Below are positions 10,702 through 21,543 of a DNA stretch of 64,000 nt, piece after piece. The notes beneath the pieces are model-generated. The model was not told the DNA's origin. It did no database searches and was given only the letters and a program-made list of their open reading frames with translations. A program made the position numbers and the translations under genes. The DNA comes from Blattamonas nauphoetae (Eukaryota > Preaxostyla > Oxymonadida): NCBI GenBank assembly GCA_033064195.1, contig JARBJD010000317.1:18351-82350 (forward strand). Reading direction: 5' to 3'. Positions within the stretch are counted from its first letter, which is position 1; the number at the start of each line of letters is the position of its first letter.

Positions 10702-11767
10702 TCACTCGTCCATCGTTTGTTTTCATAATCACGAAGTATGTTGATTCCAGTTCAAATTGCGTAGAAATGCGTCTTGACTTGATCATGTTGTTTTTGAGAG
10801 ACTTTCTTTTCTTCTTTAGTCTCGTGCACGAAAACATCGTTCAATGACGTCAGTTTAATTCCATCTTCAATTGCAGCTGGCATTTTCTCGCTTATTCACA
10901 TCAGTTCAGTTTTGATGAGGCCGGTTTCTTTGTCTTCTTCTCCTGCACTCACAGCAACAACGAAAACGGACAAAGCCAGCATAGATCAATGAGTAGCAGA
11001 TTGAGCATCAGTGTGGAATTGTTGTTTGAAATCTTTTTCAAGTTCCTGCCAGATTCGTTCGGGATCCTTCTTTGGGAAGATATGGATCGGATGCGCCAGT
11101 GAGTCTTCGAACACCAAACCCAGAGAAGCCCCCTTGTTTTCATTGGGGTTGAGCTGGTTGATTTAGGGGTTGTTTCTCTTTCCGTCCGATTTTTGCTCCC
11201 ATTATGTCCGATGCTCCTTCTGCTAACAGTCTTCATTACTCATTCCGCCCAGTCAAGTTTCTTGTCCATCCACCCATCATTAATGTCGTCTCCAAACGTG
11301 ATTCCTCAAACGGCCTCCGTATTCCCACAGATCCTGTGTTCGCGAGCGAGAAGTTCGAGATCTGATTACTAATTGATTCTTGTCGCAACAATTGACGTGG
11401 AACGACTTTGCAGGCATCGAAATTGTTTAAAACATTCATTACAGTCATATATGATTTGTAGAATCAGATCTGGGGCGTCATGAAACAATTGAGGATCAAA
11501 CTTGGAAGAGAAGTGATTGTCGACTTATTGAGAACCGGAGTTCGAAGCCTGGAGGAGTTTGATGCATTAGAGAAGGATAGATTATTGTGAGCAGTCACCA
11601 GAGTCGAGAGAGATGATAACGAGAGACCATAATTTCGTTTTACAAGGCTGGTCCGAGGCATTGTTGTATTTTTCACTTTTCCACCGCAATTTCTCAATAA
11701 TACAATAAATCTTCCCCTTTTTCACGAAAAACTGTGATTCTAAACACCTTATCAGTGCTCAATGAAT
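10702..11767. other. Right interior of the Mutator-like element, no clear gene
   Basis: Short minus-strand open frames (10949-11236, 11236-11448, 11464-11697) show no motif. I see no transposase remnant. Confidence 0.35.
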
Positions 11768-11907
11768 CAGATCTGTGTGTATCCGACAGATCTGTGCGAA
11801 TACCAAATTTAGATCTGTGTGTATACAAAATCAGATCTGTCTCTATACCTACCCCTCCAATCCATCCCACTCGATCGCTTTATAGTGGCACTGTTGAGTC
11901 AGACTTG

Positions 11908-13395
11908 CAGTCACGGACAAAAGTAATAGTGGTGTCACCAATACGTTCGATGTCAACAATTCGTGCTTTTTTCTGGAATTTTCACTTTTGGTCAAACTAA
12001 GAAAAAAATAAAATTTTAGAATTTTCTTCCCACTGGATCCTGAGAAAACCTCAAAACACGTTATACAGCGAAACGCCACACATTTTCCAAACTTTCGACG
12101 ATCATTTTTCCATATCCAGACATCCGTTTGAGACCGAAGAAAAAGCATTATTTTCGTAAACATATCGATAAAAGACACTCAAAAAAATAAAAAATTTTTT
12201 CCCATGATATTTTTCTGGGCGAAAAACAGCCTTTTTTCATATCGTCCCAGATACCCATGATTTTTTTTCCAATTTTTTTTCAAAATGTTCATTTCACCAA
12301 ACAAACGTTTCAGTGGAAAATTTCATCAAAATTGGTTCACAGGTTGTGAAGTTATGACGAGAACACATGAAAAAAGTGGTTGAAAAGAGCTATTGTGAGG
12401 ATTTTTTGGGATCCAGTGGGAAGAAAATTCTAAAATTTTATTTTTTTCTTAGTTTGACTAAAAGTGATCATTCCAGAAAAAAGCACGAATTGTTGACATG
12501 GAACGTATTGGTGACGCCACTATAAGTGGCCACCCCTTCCTGCATTTATGAACAGATGATTTTTCACACTTTTTTCGTAAACACTTCACATTCATGAAAG
12601 ACGGTAATTTTTCAAATATAAAACAAGAATAGTGTGGTGAAGTGGAAATCAAGAGATTTGACTGATGTGCCCTGGGAGGCACTTTTGATTGCGGATGTCA
12701 CAATATGTCTCCTCTTCCAAGAAGAGGAGATGTGACCTGTATAGTCTGTTCCTCCACTGAGAGCTCTCAACTTCCACTCCTCTCAGAGATACTGGAGGAT
12801 CCGCGACGAAAAAGTGTGTTTTCTCTCTTCTTCATCCCTCTTCAGCCAGCTTTGTAAAGACATCAAACTCTCTCTCTGACGATGTTATTAAGTATTCTCA
12901 CTTTCTCTCAATTGTAATGACCTGCTGTAGAGAACATGAGATTCGCACATTTTCTCCCACATTTTTTCACACCAAAACTGTCAGCTTTCAATCGAACAAG
13001 GACAGAATAAGCATTCTGACGACAAGTTAAAGAGGTTGGAAGAGTTGCACGGATGTCAGAAGAGGGATGAAGAAGAGAGAAAACACACTTTTTCGTCGCG
13101 GATCCTCCAGTATCTCTGAGAGGAGTGGAAGTTGAGAGCTCTCAGTGGAGGAACAGACTATACAGGTCACATCTCCTCTTCTTGGAAGAGGAGACATATT
13201 GTGACATCCGCAATCAAAAGTGCCTCCCAGGGCACATCAGTCAAATCTCTTGATTTCCACTTCACCACACTATTCTTGTTTTATATTTGAAAAATTACCG
13301 TCTTTCATGAATGTGAAGTGTTTACGAAAAAAGTGTGAAAAATCATCTGTTCATAAATGCAGGAAGGGGTGGCCACTTACTTTTGTCCGTGACTG
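11908..13395. mobile_element. Non-autonomous foldback element with Tc1-family ends, 3-bp target duplication
   Basis: It begins CAGTCACGGACAAAAGT and ends with the exact reverse complement, almost the same terminus as the transposase-bearing element at 31679 (CAGTCATGGACAAAAGT). TTG flanks both ends (11905-11907, 13396-13398). Apart from a nested insertion the element is one large palindrome: roughly 12526-12850 pairs with 13055-13395 around a loop. It has no coding capacity and would be mobilised in trans (inference). Confidence 0.75.
11927..12522. mobile_element. 596-bp TAGTG/CACTA foldback element, nested copy
   Basis: It sits inside the element at 11908. It starts TAGTGGTGTCACCAATACG and ends with the matching inverted sequence CGTATTGGTGACGCCACTA; the arms are more than 110 bp. 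TAA flanks both ends (11924-11926, 12523-12525). Deleting it with one TAA rebuilds the host element's arm so that it matches the opposite arm. A second copy of the same length is at 28264. Confidence 0.8.
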
Positions 13396-13761
13396 TTGAT
13401 GTATCACATAACATTCGAAGAATTGGATACTATATCTGTCTATCTGAAGGGAACATTGAACCTTTGTCAGCCGCCAGCTTTGTTATGGCGCAACTCCCTT
13501 TGTTGGCTTTCAGAAGGACAATTCACGTTCGTTCGGAATTCATCTTCATTAATAGATCATTCCCATCTTGTTGGGTTGAGTGTATTTTCCCATTTTGACG
13601 CCTGTTTCATCTCAATCTCGATATTTCTCTCGTTTCTTATCTGACCCATAACCAACGAAACGAGACTCAGTCAGACTGAATGACAGTTTTAGGCGCCAAG
13701 ATCAACTCCTCCACTGATTCTCCTTACCCTGGTATCTCTTCCCGCTTCTTGATATTCTCCT
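13396..13761. other. No supported gene
   Basis: Flank between the foldback element and the second ARM-like paralogue. Open frames here are short and unrecognised. Confidence 0.35.
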
Positions 13762-14757
13762 GTAGACTGTTCTGCTTTCCTGAATTGGGATAAAGATGAC
13801 GAAGAGCTTGAATCTGAACACGAAAAGGCCGTTGTCTTTCGATCTCTCGTTGCCACTTTGAAGCTACAGCCTGTACTCGACGACTCTCTGGAAGAGAAGG
13901 CCGTGATACTTCTGAAATCTGTGAATCTGGATGATGATACTCTTGACGCTTATCTCAGCAGCGTTGCATCGTCGACTGATGATTCAGTGACAGACTTCGT
14001 ACAATCCATTGTGGTGCTCATTTCCTCGCCCAATCAGGCAATGACCACAGCAGCAATGCAGATACTCGATGATCTGATCTTTTGGTGTTCAACTCACGTC
14101 CGACTTGCCCTCGTCAAAGCTGATCTGATTCCTCAACTCATCCACACTCTCAATCCACTGTCTCTTTCTTTTGAAGAAACAGTTGATATCCACGTCCATC
14201 TCTCGATCTTCATTCAATCCTTTCTCCGGCTCCAAACTCAGGATGGACTAGACTCTCTCGGAATTAAAGATGAGAATGAAAAGCAAACTGTTCACGAGAC
14301 GGTTTTTCGGCAAGTTCTCTCGCCATCAGAAGAGTATATTAGCCATTTATGCGCGAACCGCTATTCGATCATCGATGGTGGGGAATCTGAGAATTATCTG
14401 ATACTTGTCGCCCATCTCCTCCAAATATGTCCATATTATCAACCAACATTGGAATTTGTTCTTCATATGCCTGTCGTTCTCACAATTCCAAACTGTCTCA
14501 CATTCTTCGAACATGAGTACTCAATCTGGCTTTTTCTAGCTCAAATGAACAATGTCCAGCGGGAATGGAACAAGGAACGGGGAAGAGAGCGACAGCTGTG
14601 GAAGATAATGTCTCGAAAGTTGAGAATGGAGGGCTTTGAAGATGTGGTTGAAGAAAAGCTGCGAAACGACAAGAACGAGAGAAAAGGAGGACTAATTGTT
14701 TATTATTCGATCATGTGGATCAACCTGCGGGGCATGAACCTTCCAGAACAGGATTAG
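13762..14757 (+). pseudogene. ARM-like repeat family, paralogue 2, start codon lost
   Basis: Homology to paralogues 1 and 3 begins at 13762 (DCSAFLNWDKDDEELE), exactly where they begin, but the initiator is GTA instead of ATG, with an in-frame TGA a few codons upstream. The frame is then open for 331 codons to the same C-terminal motif (INLRGMNLPEQD) and a TAG stop. The first in-frame ATG is at about 14041, inside the conserved region. So either the gene is dead through loss of its start, or it begins in an upstream exon I cannot see. The otherwise undamaged frame suggests a recent loss. Confidence 0.65.
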
Positions 14758-15278
14758 CAGCCAACAAGAACCTGCGCAGAAACGAACCAAACAACCCCCT
14801 TCACTCTCCCCACCGCGCCCTCTCTGTCTCTTCTCCTCCTTTTCTCACAATCTCAACACCACTCTCCCACTCTCTTCACCTCCTCTCTGTTTCACTCCCC
14901 TCTAGTTGGTCTGCGTCTCATTCACCCTCAACCACTCTCAGCCACGCCCAACACGTCCTCATCTTCTTTTTCTCAGTTGGATGCAACATTTGGATTTGTG
15001 TGGGCATCTTCTGGAGATTGCACGGACAGAGGATTGACAGCAAACCAATGACCACCATTCACACAGAGCTGTTGTCACTCGATGGCGTGCTGAGCGAGGT
15101 CGCAGTTATTTTTATCATTGTATGCACATTTCGCAATCGTTTCAACTGCAAGTCTCTTTCCTTTTCAAGAAAACGAGAGAACAGAAACGAATTCCCTCGC
15201 CAAACGATGGGAGGGGCACAGAGACAGTTGAATGCCAGAAACGGCGAAAACAGAATGACAAAAGGCTTACGTACCAAC
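14758..15278. other. No supported gene
   Basis: C/T-rich 3' flank of the ARM-like paralogue, then sequence downstream of the beta-helix gene. A minus-strand open stretch near 15059-15130 has no start of its own and follows the TAA of the beta-helix gene. Confidence 0.35.
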
Positions 15279-16542
15279 TTAATTCGTGTCCGTCCAATCA
15301 TATACCTTTCTATGCTCCTCATCGAAGATCCGCGGCTTCGCACTTCGACTGCTGCAGTTTCTGAAGTCAACGGCAGACAGACCGACAGGCCACGCTTTCG
15401 CTGCAATATCCGATCCAATTTGGGCTTTGTTATGGAATGCGAGATGGTCGAACTTGAACAGGACGGGTGCAGTTGACGCGCGTCGACCGAAAAAGAGAGA
15501 GCCGCCACGCGCTGCCGAATTCGTCAGGAACTGGCAGTTCTCAATTTCAAGGCTAGAGACACCTCCAGCGAAGGCAAAGACTCCTCCATTTCCCTCGCAC
15601 GTGTTGTTCGCAAAAATGGACTTGCTGATTGTCAGTGACACTGGTTTCGTGAACAGCATCACTCCGCCGTCGAGAAGAGTGGACTCGGTGTAGCAGTTTG
15701 TGAAATTCGAGTGCGAGATCCGCACAGTTGGTTTTGCTGATGTGATTTGGAAAGCGTCCGAGCGGGAGGCTGTGCAGCGATTCATCGACACCTGGTCCAA
15801 AGACAGATATTTGGCAAAGACACCAAAGACGATTCCCCCACTCACAGGGGCCGTGCAGTTGACGAAAGACGTGTTCTTGATTTCGACGCGGTCTGCGTAT
15901 TCGCCTTGGTGAAGTGTCCACGACGGAAGCACATGCGAGACATCTGTGAATGAGCAGTTCTCAATTTTGACCGAATCGATCGGGTAATTGGTCACCAGGA
16001 GTGAATATTCCCTTTCCATGCAGACATTCTGAACATTCGTGTTTGTGAAGATAAAATGGCGAGTAGTCACCTCGCCTGGCGTGTAAAACTGTCCAACAAG
16101 CGATTCACGAAACTTGGCGAGCGGCAGGAACGTGTTCGAGTTCATCTCAACTGTTCCATTTCTAAGCAGAATCACAGCCAAGCAGCTTCGTATAATTGTG
16201 CAATACTTCATCAAGGATAACAAGAGAGTCTGCTTTCGCATGGATGAAATATCTCCGTGACGGCACGATGCTCACGGCTTTCATTCCAAATGTCGCGTTG
16301 AGCACAAAAACGAGAGGTTCGTTTTGGTTATCATCGATGAGCGTGACAGTTTGATCAGAGCTCAGGCTTTCCACTCGTCGATCATGTTCTTTGACACTAA
16401 TGGTATTTCCTGCGTATTTCCCAGATGGAAGTTTGATGGTTGGAATGTCCATTGTGGGATCCTTGAAAAACGGTGCCAATGGGATAATTTCATCCTCAGC
16501 GCAGAGGAGGAAAGGGATAATTGATAAGAGCATCATGTTCAT
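15279..16542 (-). CDS. Secreted right-handed beta-helix protein
   Basis: Starts with a signal peptide (MNMMLLSIIPFLLCAEDE), then MDIPTIKLPSGKYAGNTISV and a long series of beta-helix rungs: VKIENCSFTDVSH, VEIKNTSFVNCTAPVSGG, VRISHSNFTNCYTES, LTISKSIFANNTCEGNGG, LEIENCQFLTNSAARGG. These N/C-ladder and GG turn patterns are typical of parallel beta-helix proteins. The N- and C-terminal parts are in different frames and must be joined by an intron near 16170-16230; the best fit uses a GC-AG pair, but this boundary is unresolved. No transmembrane segment precedes the TAA at 15279, so the product is probably secreted or surface-retained by other means. Confidence 0.72.
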
Positions 16543-16835
16543 GGGAAAGATTGTGAACTTATGTTTTGATCTGAACCATTGTTTGAATGTGTTCCGAACG
16601 GAAAAAGTTCTGGGTTTTGAAGGTTCTTTTATATTTTGAATAGCTGTTCGATATGACAGCGTTGCAGCATTAGACAGGCCAAGCATTCGAACTCAGTCAG
16701 TCGCTCCTTCAATTGGTTCTAAGGGTGAGATCTCAAAAGACTGAATCCTTTGGAATGACTGCGATTGACGAGAAACCAACCACCTCCCCACGTTCAACTC
16801 GATCTTATTTGTCATCCACTCAGTTTCCGTTTTCA

Positions 16836-19208
16836 ATGGATTGCTCACCGTTCCTCGATTGGGACAAAGATCGAATCGATTCTAAAAAGGAGCTACCTAT
16901 TGTCTTTCTATCTCTCGTTGCTACTGTGAAGTTGCGTCCTTCCTTTGATGACCCTCTGGAAGCGAAGGCCGTTGCATTTCTCAAATCTGTGGAGACAATT
17001 GGTGACGAACCATCAGCACTTGCTTTTCTCAGCAGTTTTGCACGAAAAACTGATGAATCTTTGTCCAACTTCTTACAATGCATCGTGGTGCTGATCTCTT
17101 CAGCCAGTATTACTATCACAGAAGCAGCAATAGAGATGATCAACTCGCTGTTCACACGGTTTTTCGCCAAAGTCAATCTTGCACTCGTCAAAGCTGATGT
17201 TATCCCTCGACTCATCATAGCTCTCAATCCCCAGTCTCTTCCTTTTGCAGATGCCGTCAAAATCCATCTGTCTCTCTTGGAAATCATCGCCACATCTCTC
17301 TGGCTCTCCACACTGCATGGTATCGCATATCTCACAATTGAAGATGACGATGAACAACAAGCTGTTCACGAGACGGTTTTGACGAAAGTTGTGGCACCAG
17401 CTGAGATGTACATTTTCCATTTGTGCGTGAACCGCTATTCGATCGTGGATGAACTCCTGTCGATCACGTTCATGTTTCTTCTTGCTCAATTCCTCGAAAT
17501 CTCTTCTTACCATGCGGATCTAACCCGACCACATGGATCTAACCCGACCACAAAAGACACTTTTTTCGACTCAAATCTCAATCCATCCCAGATTTCTCCC
17601 AACCCACGTTTGAGTGAGTCCAACCCATTTGGAGATTGGATTCCTCCCTCCCCCATGAATCATCGAGGGAGAAATCGAACTTCCAAAATAGGATTCCAGG
17701 GCTGGGGCGCCTATTTGGGAGTCAGGGTATCGACCCTTTTTTGGCTCCAAAATAGGAGGTTCTTAATATTTAAGCTTAGGGAATCCAAACTTCAGAACCA
17801 CTTTTCTCCACGCCTGTTCAAGATTTTTCTTTTTCGTTTCATTTCTGGTGGTTTGGGATGGTTTTCTCTCGAAATGACAATTTTTCGAAAAATGAAAAAT
17901 CCTGGGGGGACCTGGGTGGAAATTTAGGGTCAAATACTGATTTCCCTGTATAACAAGCTTAGGATCTTGAAAACTTGTTTTGATCATATCTCCACAACCA
18001 GACATAGTTCGGACATGAAGTTTTCACCAATATGGATCTTTTGTTGAGAATTAATTTTTTCTGAAAATTTTGAAAAAAATCCCCTTGCGGCAGTTGAGAT
18101 AAATTTTTGCTGATTTTTCGACAATTTAATCTTTCTTAACTAACTCTGCTTCATGTTTTAAATCTGACATCAAATTCAATTAAATCAATGTCAACCCAGG
18201 TCCGAATGAATACAAACAATGATTTTTCATCAAAACTTAATATTAATGAAAATTCTTGAACGGGACTAGACTCATTGACGGAAAAGTCTGAAAAACGCCA
18301 AAATAGGAAGTCATCGAAATTTTCAAAATTTTCAGAAAAATTAATTCTCAACAAAAGATCCATATTGGTGAAAACTTCATGTCCGAACTATGTCTGGTTG
18401 TGGAGATATGATCAAAACAAGTTTTCAAGATCCTAAGCTTGTTATACAGGAAATCAGTATTTGACCCTAAATTTCCACCCAGGTCCCCCCAGGATTTTTC
18501 ATTTTTCGAAAAATTGTCATTTCGAGAGAAAACCATCCCAAACCACCAGAAATGAAACGAAAAAGAAAAATCTTGAACAGGCGTGGAGAAAAGTGGTTCT
18601 GAAGTTTGGATTCCCTAAGCTTAAATATTAAGAACCTCCTATTTTGGAGCCAAAAAAGGGTCGATACCCTGACTCCCAAATAGGCGCCCCAGCCCTGGAA
18701 TCCTATTTTGGAAGTTCGATTTCTCCCTCGATGATTCATGGGGGAGGGAGGAATCCAATCTCCAAATGGGTTGGACTCACTCAAACGTGGGTTGGGAGAA
18801 ATCTGGGATGGATTGAGATTTGAGTCGAAAAAAGTGTCTTTTGTGGTCGGGTTAGATCCATGTGGTCGGGTTAGATCCGCATGGTATTATCAACCGACGA
18901 TGGATTGTGTCCTTCATATGCCAGTCGTTCTCACAATCCCAAGTTGTCTCATTTTCTTCGAGACTGAACATGCAATCCGGAATTCCATGTCTGAACTGAT
19001 TGGTTGTCAACGAGAATGGAACAAAAAATGGACAAAAGTGCACCAGATGTGGCAGATAGTGCTTGGAAGGTTGAGAATGGAGGGAATCGAAGATGTGTTT
19101 GACGTCATGCTGCACAACGATAACAACTCGTCGTCTGGTGTCGGTATTGTTGACAACTCGATCGAATGGAGCAATCGGCTGGGCATGAACCTTCCGTCAC
19201 TTTGGTAG
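16836..19208 (+). pseudogene. ARM-like repeat family, paralogue 3, split by a foldback transposon
   Basis: The 5' part (16836-17509) encodes MDCSPFLDWDKDRIDSKKEL through LLAQFLEISSY; the 3' part (18897-19208) encodes YQPTMDCVLHMPVVLTIP through NSIEWSNRLGMNLPSLW and a TAG stop. Between them lies a 1385-bp inverted-repeat element flanked by TA duplications. Removing the element and one TA restores the family block SSYYQP in frame. No other damage is visible, so the insertion looks recent. Read-through would end inside the element. The start follows alignment with paralogue 1; an upstream in-frame ATG at 16755 is possible. Confidence 0.8.
17510..18894. mobile_element. 1385-bp foldback element, TA target duplication
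   Basis: It starts CCATGCGGATCTAACCCGAC and ends with the exact inverse. The two arms, about 570 bp each (17510-18080 and 18318-18894), are near-perfect inverted repeats around a loop of about 240 bp. TA flanks both sides (17508-17509, 18895-18896). Its arms share blocks with the element at 38112, for example TTTTGGCTCCAAAATAGGAG. It has no coding capacity. TA duplication points to a Tc1/mariner-type mobiliser (inference). Confidence 0.85.
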
Positions 19209-19383
19209 AAACACACAAGAACGAACAAACGATTCCAACTGTTTCTGACCTCTTTCAGGCGATGTCGCTGATGATTCATCATTTGACGGCTCTGGCATCA
19301 CCTCATGTTTTCGTTTGCACGAACGATTGGGATTGTCTCCCGTCAGTCTCGCTCGATTGTTGCCATATTCTCCTTCGTCACTT

Positions 19384-20083
19384 CCCACACCCTCCCACTC
19401 CCCTCTGCCTCTCCCTCACCACCCACACCCTCCCACTCCCCTCTGCCTCTCCCTCACCACCCTCACCCTCCCACTCGCCTCTGCCTCTCCCTCACCACCC
19501 TCACCCTCCCACTCGCCTCTGCCTCTCCCTCACCACCCACACCCTCCCACTCCCCTCTGCCTCTCCCTCACCACCCACACCCTCCCACTCCCCTCTGCCT
19601 CTCCCTCACCACCCACACCCTCCCACTCCCTCTGCCTCTCCCTCACCACCCACACCCTCCCACTCCCCTCTGCATCTCCCTCACCACCCACACCCTCCCA
19701 CTCCCCTCTGCCTCTCCCTCACCACCCTCACCCTCCCACTCGCCTCTGCCTCTCCCGCACCACCCACACCCTCCCACTCGCCTCTGCCTCTCCCTCACCA
19801 CCCTCACCCTCCCACTCGCCTCTGCCTCTCCCTCACCACCCACACCCTCCCACTCCCTCTGCCTCTCCCTCACCACCCACACCCTCCCACTCCCCTCTGC
19901 CTCTCCCTCACCACCCACACCCTCCCACTCCCCTCTGCATCTCCCTCACCACCCTCACCCTCCCACTCGCCTCTGCCTCTCCCTCACCACCCACACCCTC
20001 CCACTCCCCTCTGCCTCTCCCTCACCACCCACACCCTCCCACTCCCCTCTGCCTCTCCCTCACCACCCACACCCTCCCACTCC
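19384..20083. repeat. 38-bp minisatellite, about 18 units
   Basis: Tandem units built from CACCCACACCCTCCCACTCC and CCTCTGCCTCTCCCT; the first half varies between CACCCACACC and CACCCTCACC, and two units lack two bases. One strand is almost purine-free. Because 38 is not a multiple of 3 and no stop occurs, all three plus-strand frames stay open and cycle through the same peptide; these are not evidence of a gene. Confidence 0.95.
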
Positions 20084-20628
20084 TTCACCCAGGAATACCT
20101 CAACCAACTTCCGTTCAGACGCCTCGACAATCACTCACCCATCTTCACTCGTGACACTCGAGAGTTGCAGATCTGTCTGCTGTGGCTCAGAATTTGATGT
20201 GACACTCGATGCGTGGAGCAAGCAGTACATTTCATCCATCGTGGACTCAAGCGACAAATGTGGAACGAACTTTGAATCAGACGGGAGACTGTCGCTGTAT
20301 TCGCTGTCTCGTTCGTTGTCGATCCTCGTCATCCTCTCCAGTTCCTCCTTCCTCTCATCCACTCTCTTCATCCGCACTTCACTCTCTCCTCGCCTTCTCA
20401 ACGAAGGAACATTCTTGACAACGCACCCAGAGACCAATCAGCCATGCTCCTCTCGAAGATGGGATTGCCTGGAATGCTTCAACCATTCATTTCCATCACG
20501 AAACACACTTTGTTTGGATTTCAACAAACCAGGAGATATTTCTCGCTAATAACTTACCAATCACTTCACAGTACGATCAAACCACAAGAAAATATTCAGA
20601 TCCTCTGATAATTGTAGAACCACTAATC
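20084..20628. other. Unassigned sequence after the minisatellite
   Basis: Both strands have open stretches (20135-20437 minus, charged; plus-strand frames continuing from the repeat), but none has a motif or a convincing start. Undecided. Confidence 0.3.
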
Positions 20629-21291
20629 ATGAATCCAGCAATGATTGCAACAGCCAGATATGACATCCAGAAGGAGGTCGCCAAGATCCCAATCCCCTCC
20701 GATCACGACTGGGCCTGCCCGAAGTGCCGCAAGCCTCGCTTTGCCTATCGACGAACTAGATTGACCTACAGCGATAAATGGAACCGACGAATCTGCGAAT
20801 GCGGGTGCGTGTGGTGTGGGGTCTGCGAGAAGGAGCTTGTTGTGGGTGATGACGGTTTGTGGAATGTGTTTGCGCATTTCGGCGACGAAGGGTGTCCGAT
20901 GACGATGAAAGCAAGCACGCTGGCGGAGATGAGCAAAGAGAGGATTCACATCAAGACGAAGAGCAGATTGTTGGAGATTCTGAAGGAATACAAGACGAAA
21001 CATCCAGAGTGTCTGGAGTGGGATCTGAGCTTGAAAGAACTGCAGAGCATGCTCGTCATCCCAAAACAGGACACACTCCACCCCACCCCAACATCGGTCT
21101 CTTCATCGACATCGCTGGTGCCTCGACAACCGCTGCCACTCGCACAGAAAGTGGCTGCTCGCGACCATCCTGATTATCAGCCGTACTTCGAGAAGCTGAG
21201 AAGCGGGAAAAATGCAAACTTTTTCATCCCAGAAATGAGGCAGAAAGGGCTGAATGTGGAAGCACTGTCCAACCCAGACATTCTTGTTTGA
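20629..21291 (+). CDS. Zinc-binding protein with RBR-like cysteine cluster and WASH-subunit-like C-terminal motif
   Basis: Single exon, 220 aa, ATG start, TGA stop. Residues about 28-95 hold CPKCRKPRFAY, then ICECGCVWCGVCEKEL and VFAHFGDEGC, an arrangement like the IBR/RING2 part of RBR ubiquitin ligases, minus the first zinc site. The C-terminus HPDYQPYFEKLRSGKN..IPEMRQKGL has the Y-PYF-L-G---M---GL pattern seen at the end of WASHC3/CCDC53 and some formins. The linker is Ser/Thr/Pro-rich. Whether it is a ligase or an actin-regulatory scaffold cannot be decided; a catalytic RING2 Cys is not obvious. Confidence 0.62.
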   Translation: MNPAMIATARYDIQKEVAKIPIPSDHDWACPKCRKPRFAYRRTRLTYSDKWNRRICECGCVWCGVCEKELVVGDDGLWNVFAHFGDEGCPMTMKASTLAEMSKERIHIKTKSRLLEILKEYKTKHPECLEWDLSLKELQSMLVIPKQDTLHPTPTSVSSSTSLVPRQPLPLAQKVAARDHPDYQPYFEKLRSGKNANFFIPEMRQKGLNVEALSNPDILV

Positions 21292-21543
21292 TGAAGGTTC
21301 CACGTTCAGAATGACACTGTTTTCTTTCTGTTCACTAAATTCACTTCGTTCTTGTTTTCTATCATCTTTCTGAGGGACAAAGGTGACTGATTGAAAGAAG
21401 AAGCGACTGAAGACGATGAGATGAAGTGACAATCACAAAAAGAAGAATGACAACGATGCTGACAAGAATCCCAATTTCATGGTGAGAGGATGAATCAATG
21501 ATGATACAAAGAACAATCAATTCTGTCCATCCATCCCAACCAT

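Larger units (their letters stand above)
8352..11854. mobile_element. Mutator-like element, 3.5 kb, 9-bp target duplication
   Basis: The ends are near-perfect inverted repeats of about 87 bp (8352-8438 and 11768-11854) starting GGGTA(T/G)GTATAGAGACAG. They contain spaced copies of CACAGATCTG. The nine bases CTCCAATCC flank both ends (8343-8351 and 11855-11863). Long inverted repeats with a 9-bp duplication are the Mutator (MULE) signature. No MULE transposase motif was found; the interior carries a decayed host-like gene on the minus strand, so this looks like a non-autonomous, gene-carrying (Pack-MULE-like) copy. Confidence 0.75.

Noticed and set aside
12178-12682. Short conserved frame FTKIMLFLRSQTDVWIW shared by 11849-12178 and 28237-28500
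   Set aside because: Conserved only because it lies in two copies of the same non-coding 596-bp element.
16713-17927. Continuous 404-codon plus-strand frame
   Set aside because: It merges the 5' part of the ARM-like paralogue with the arm of the foldback element; the real 3' part lies beyond the element.
19166-20549. Three overlapping long plus-strand frames
   Set aside because: Produced by the stop-free 38-bp minisatellite in all frames.
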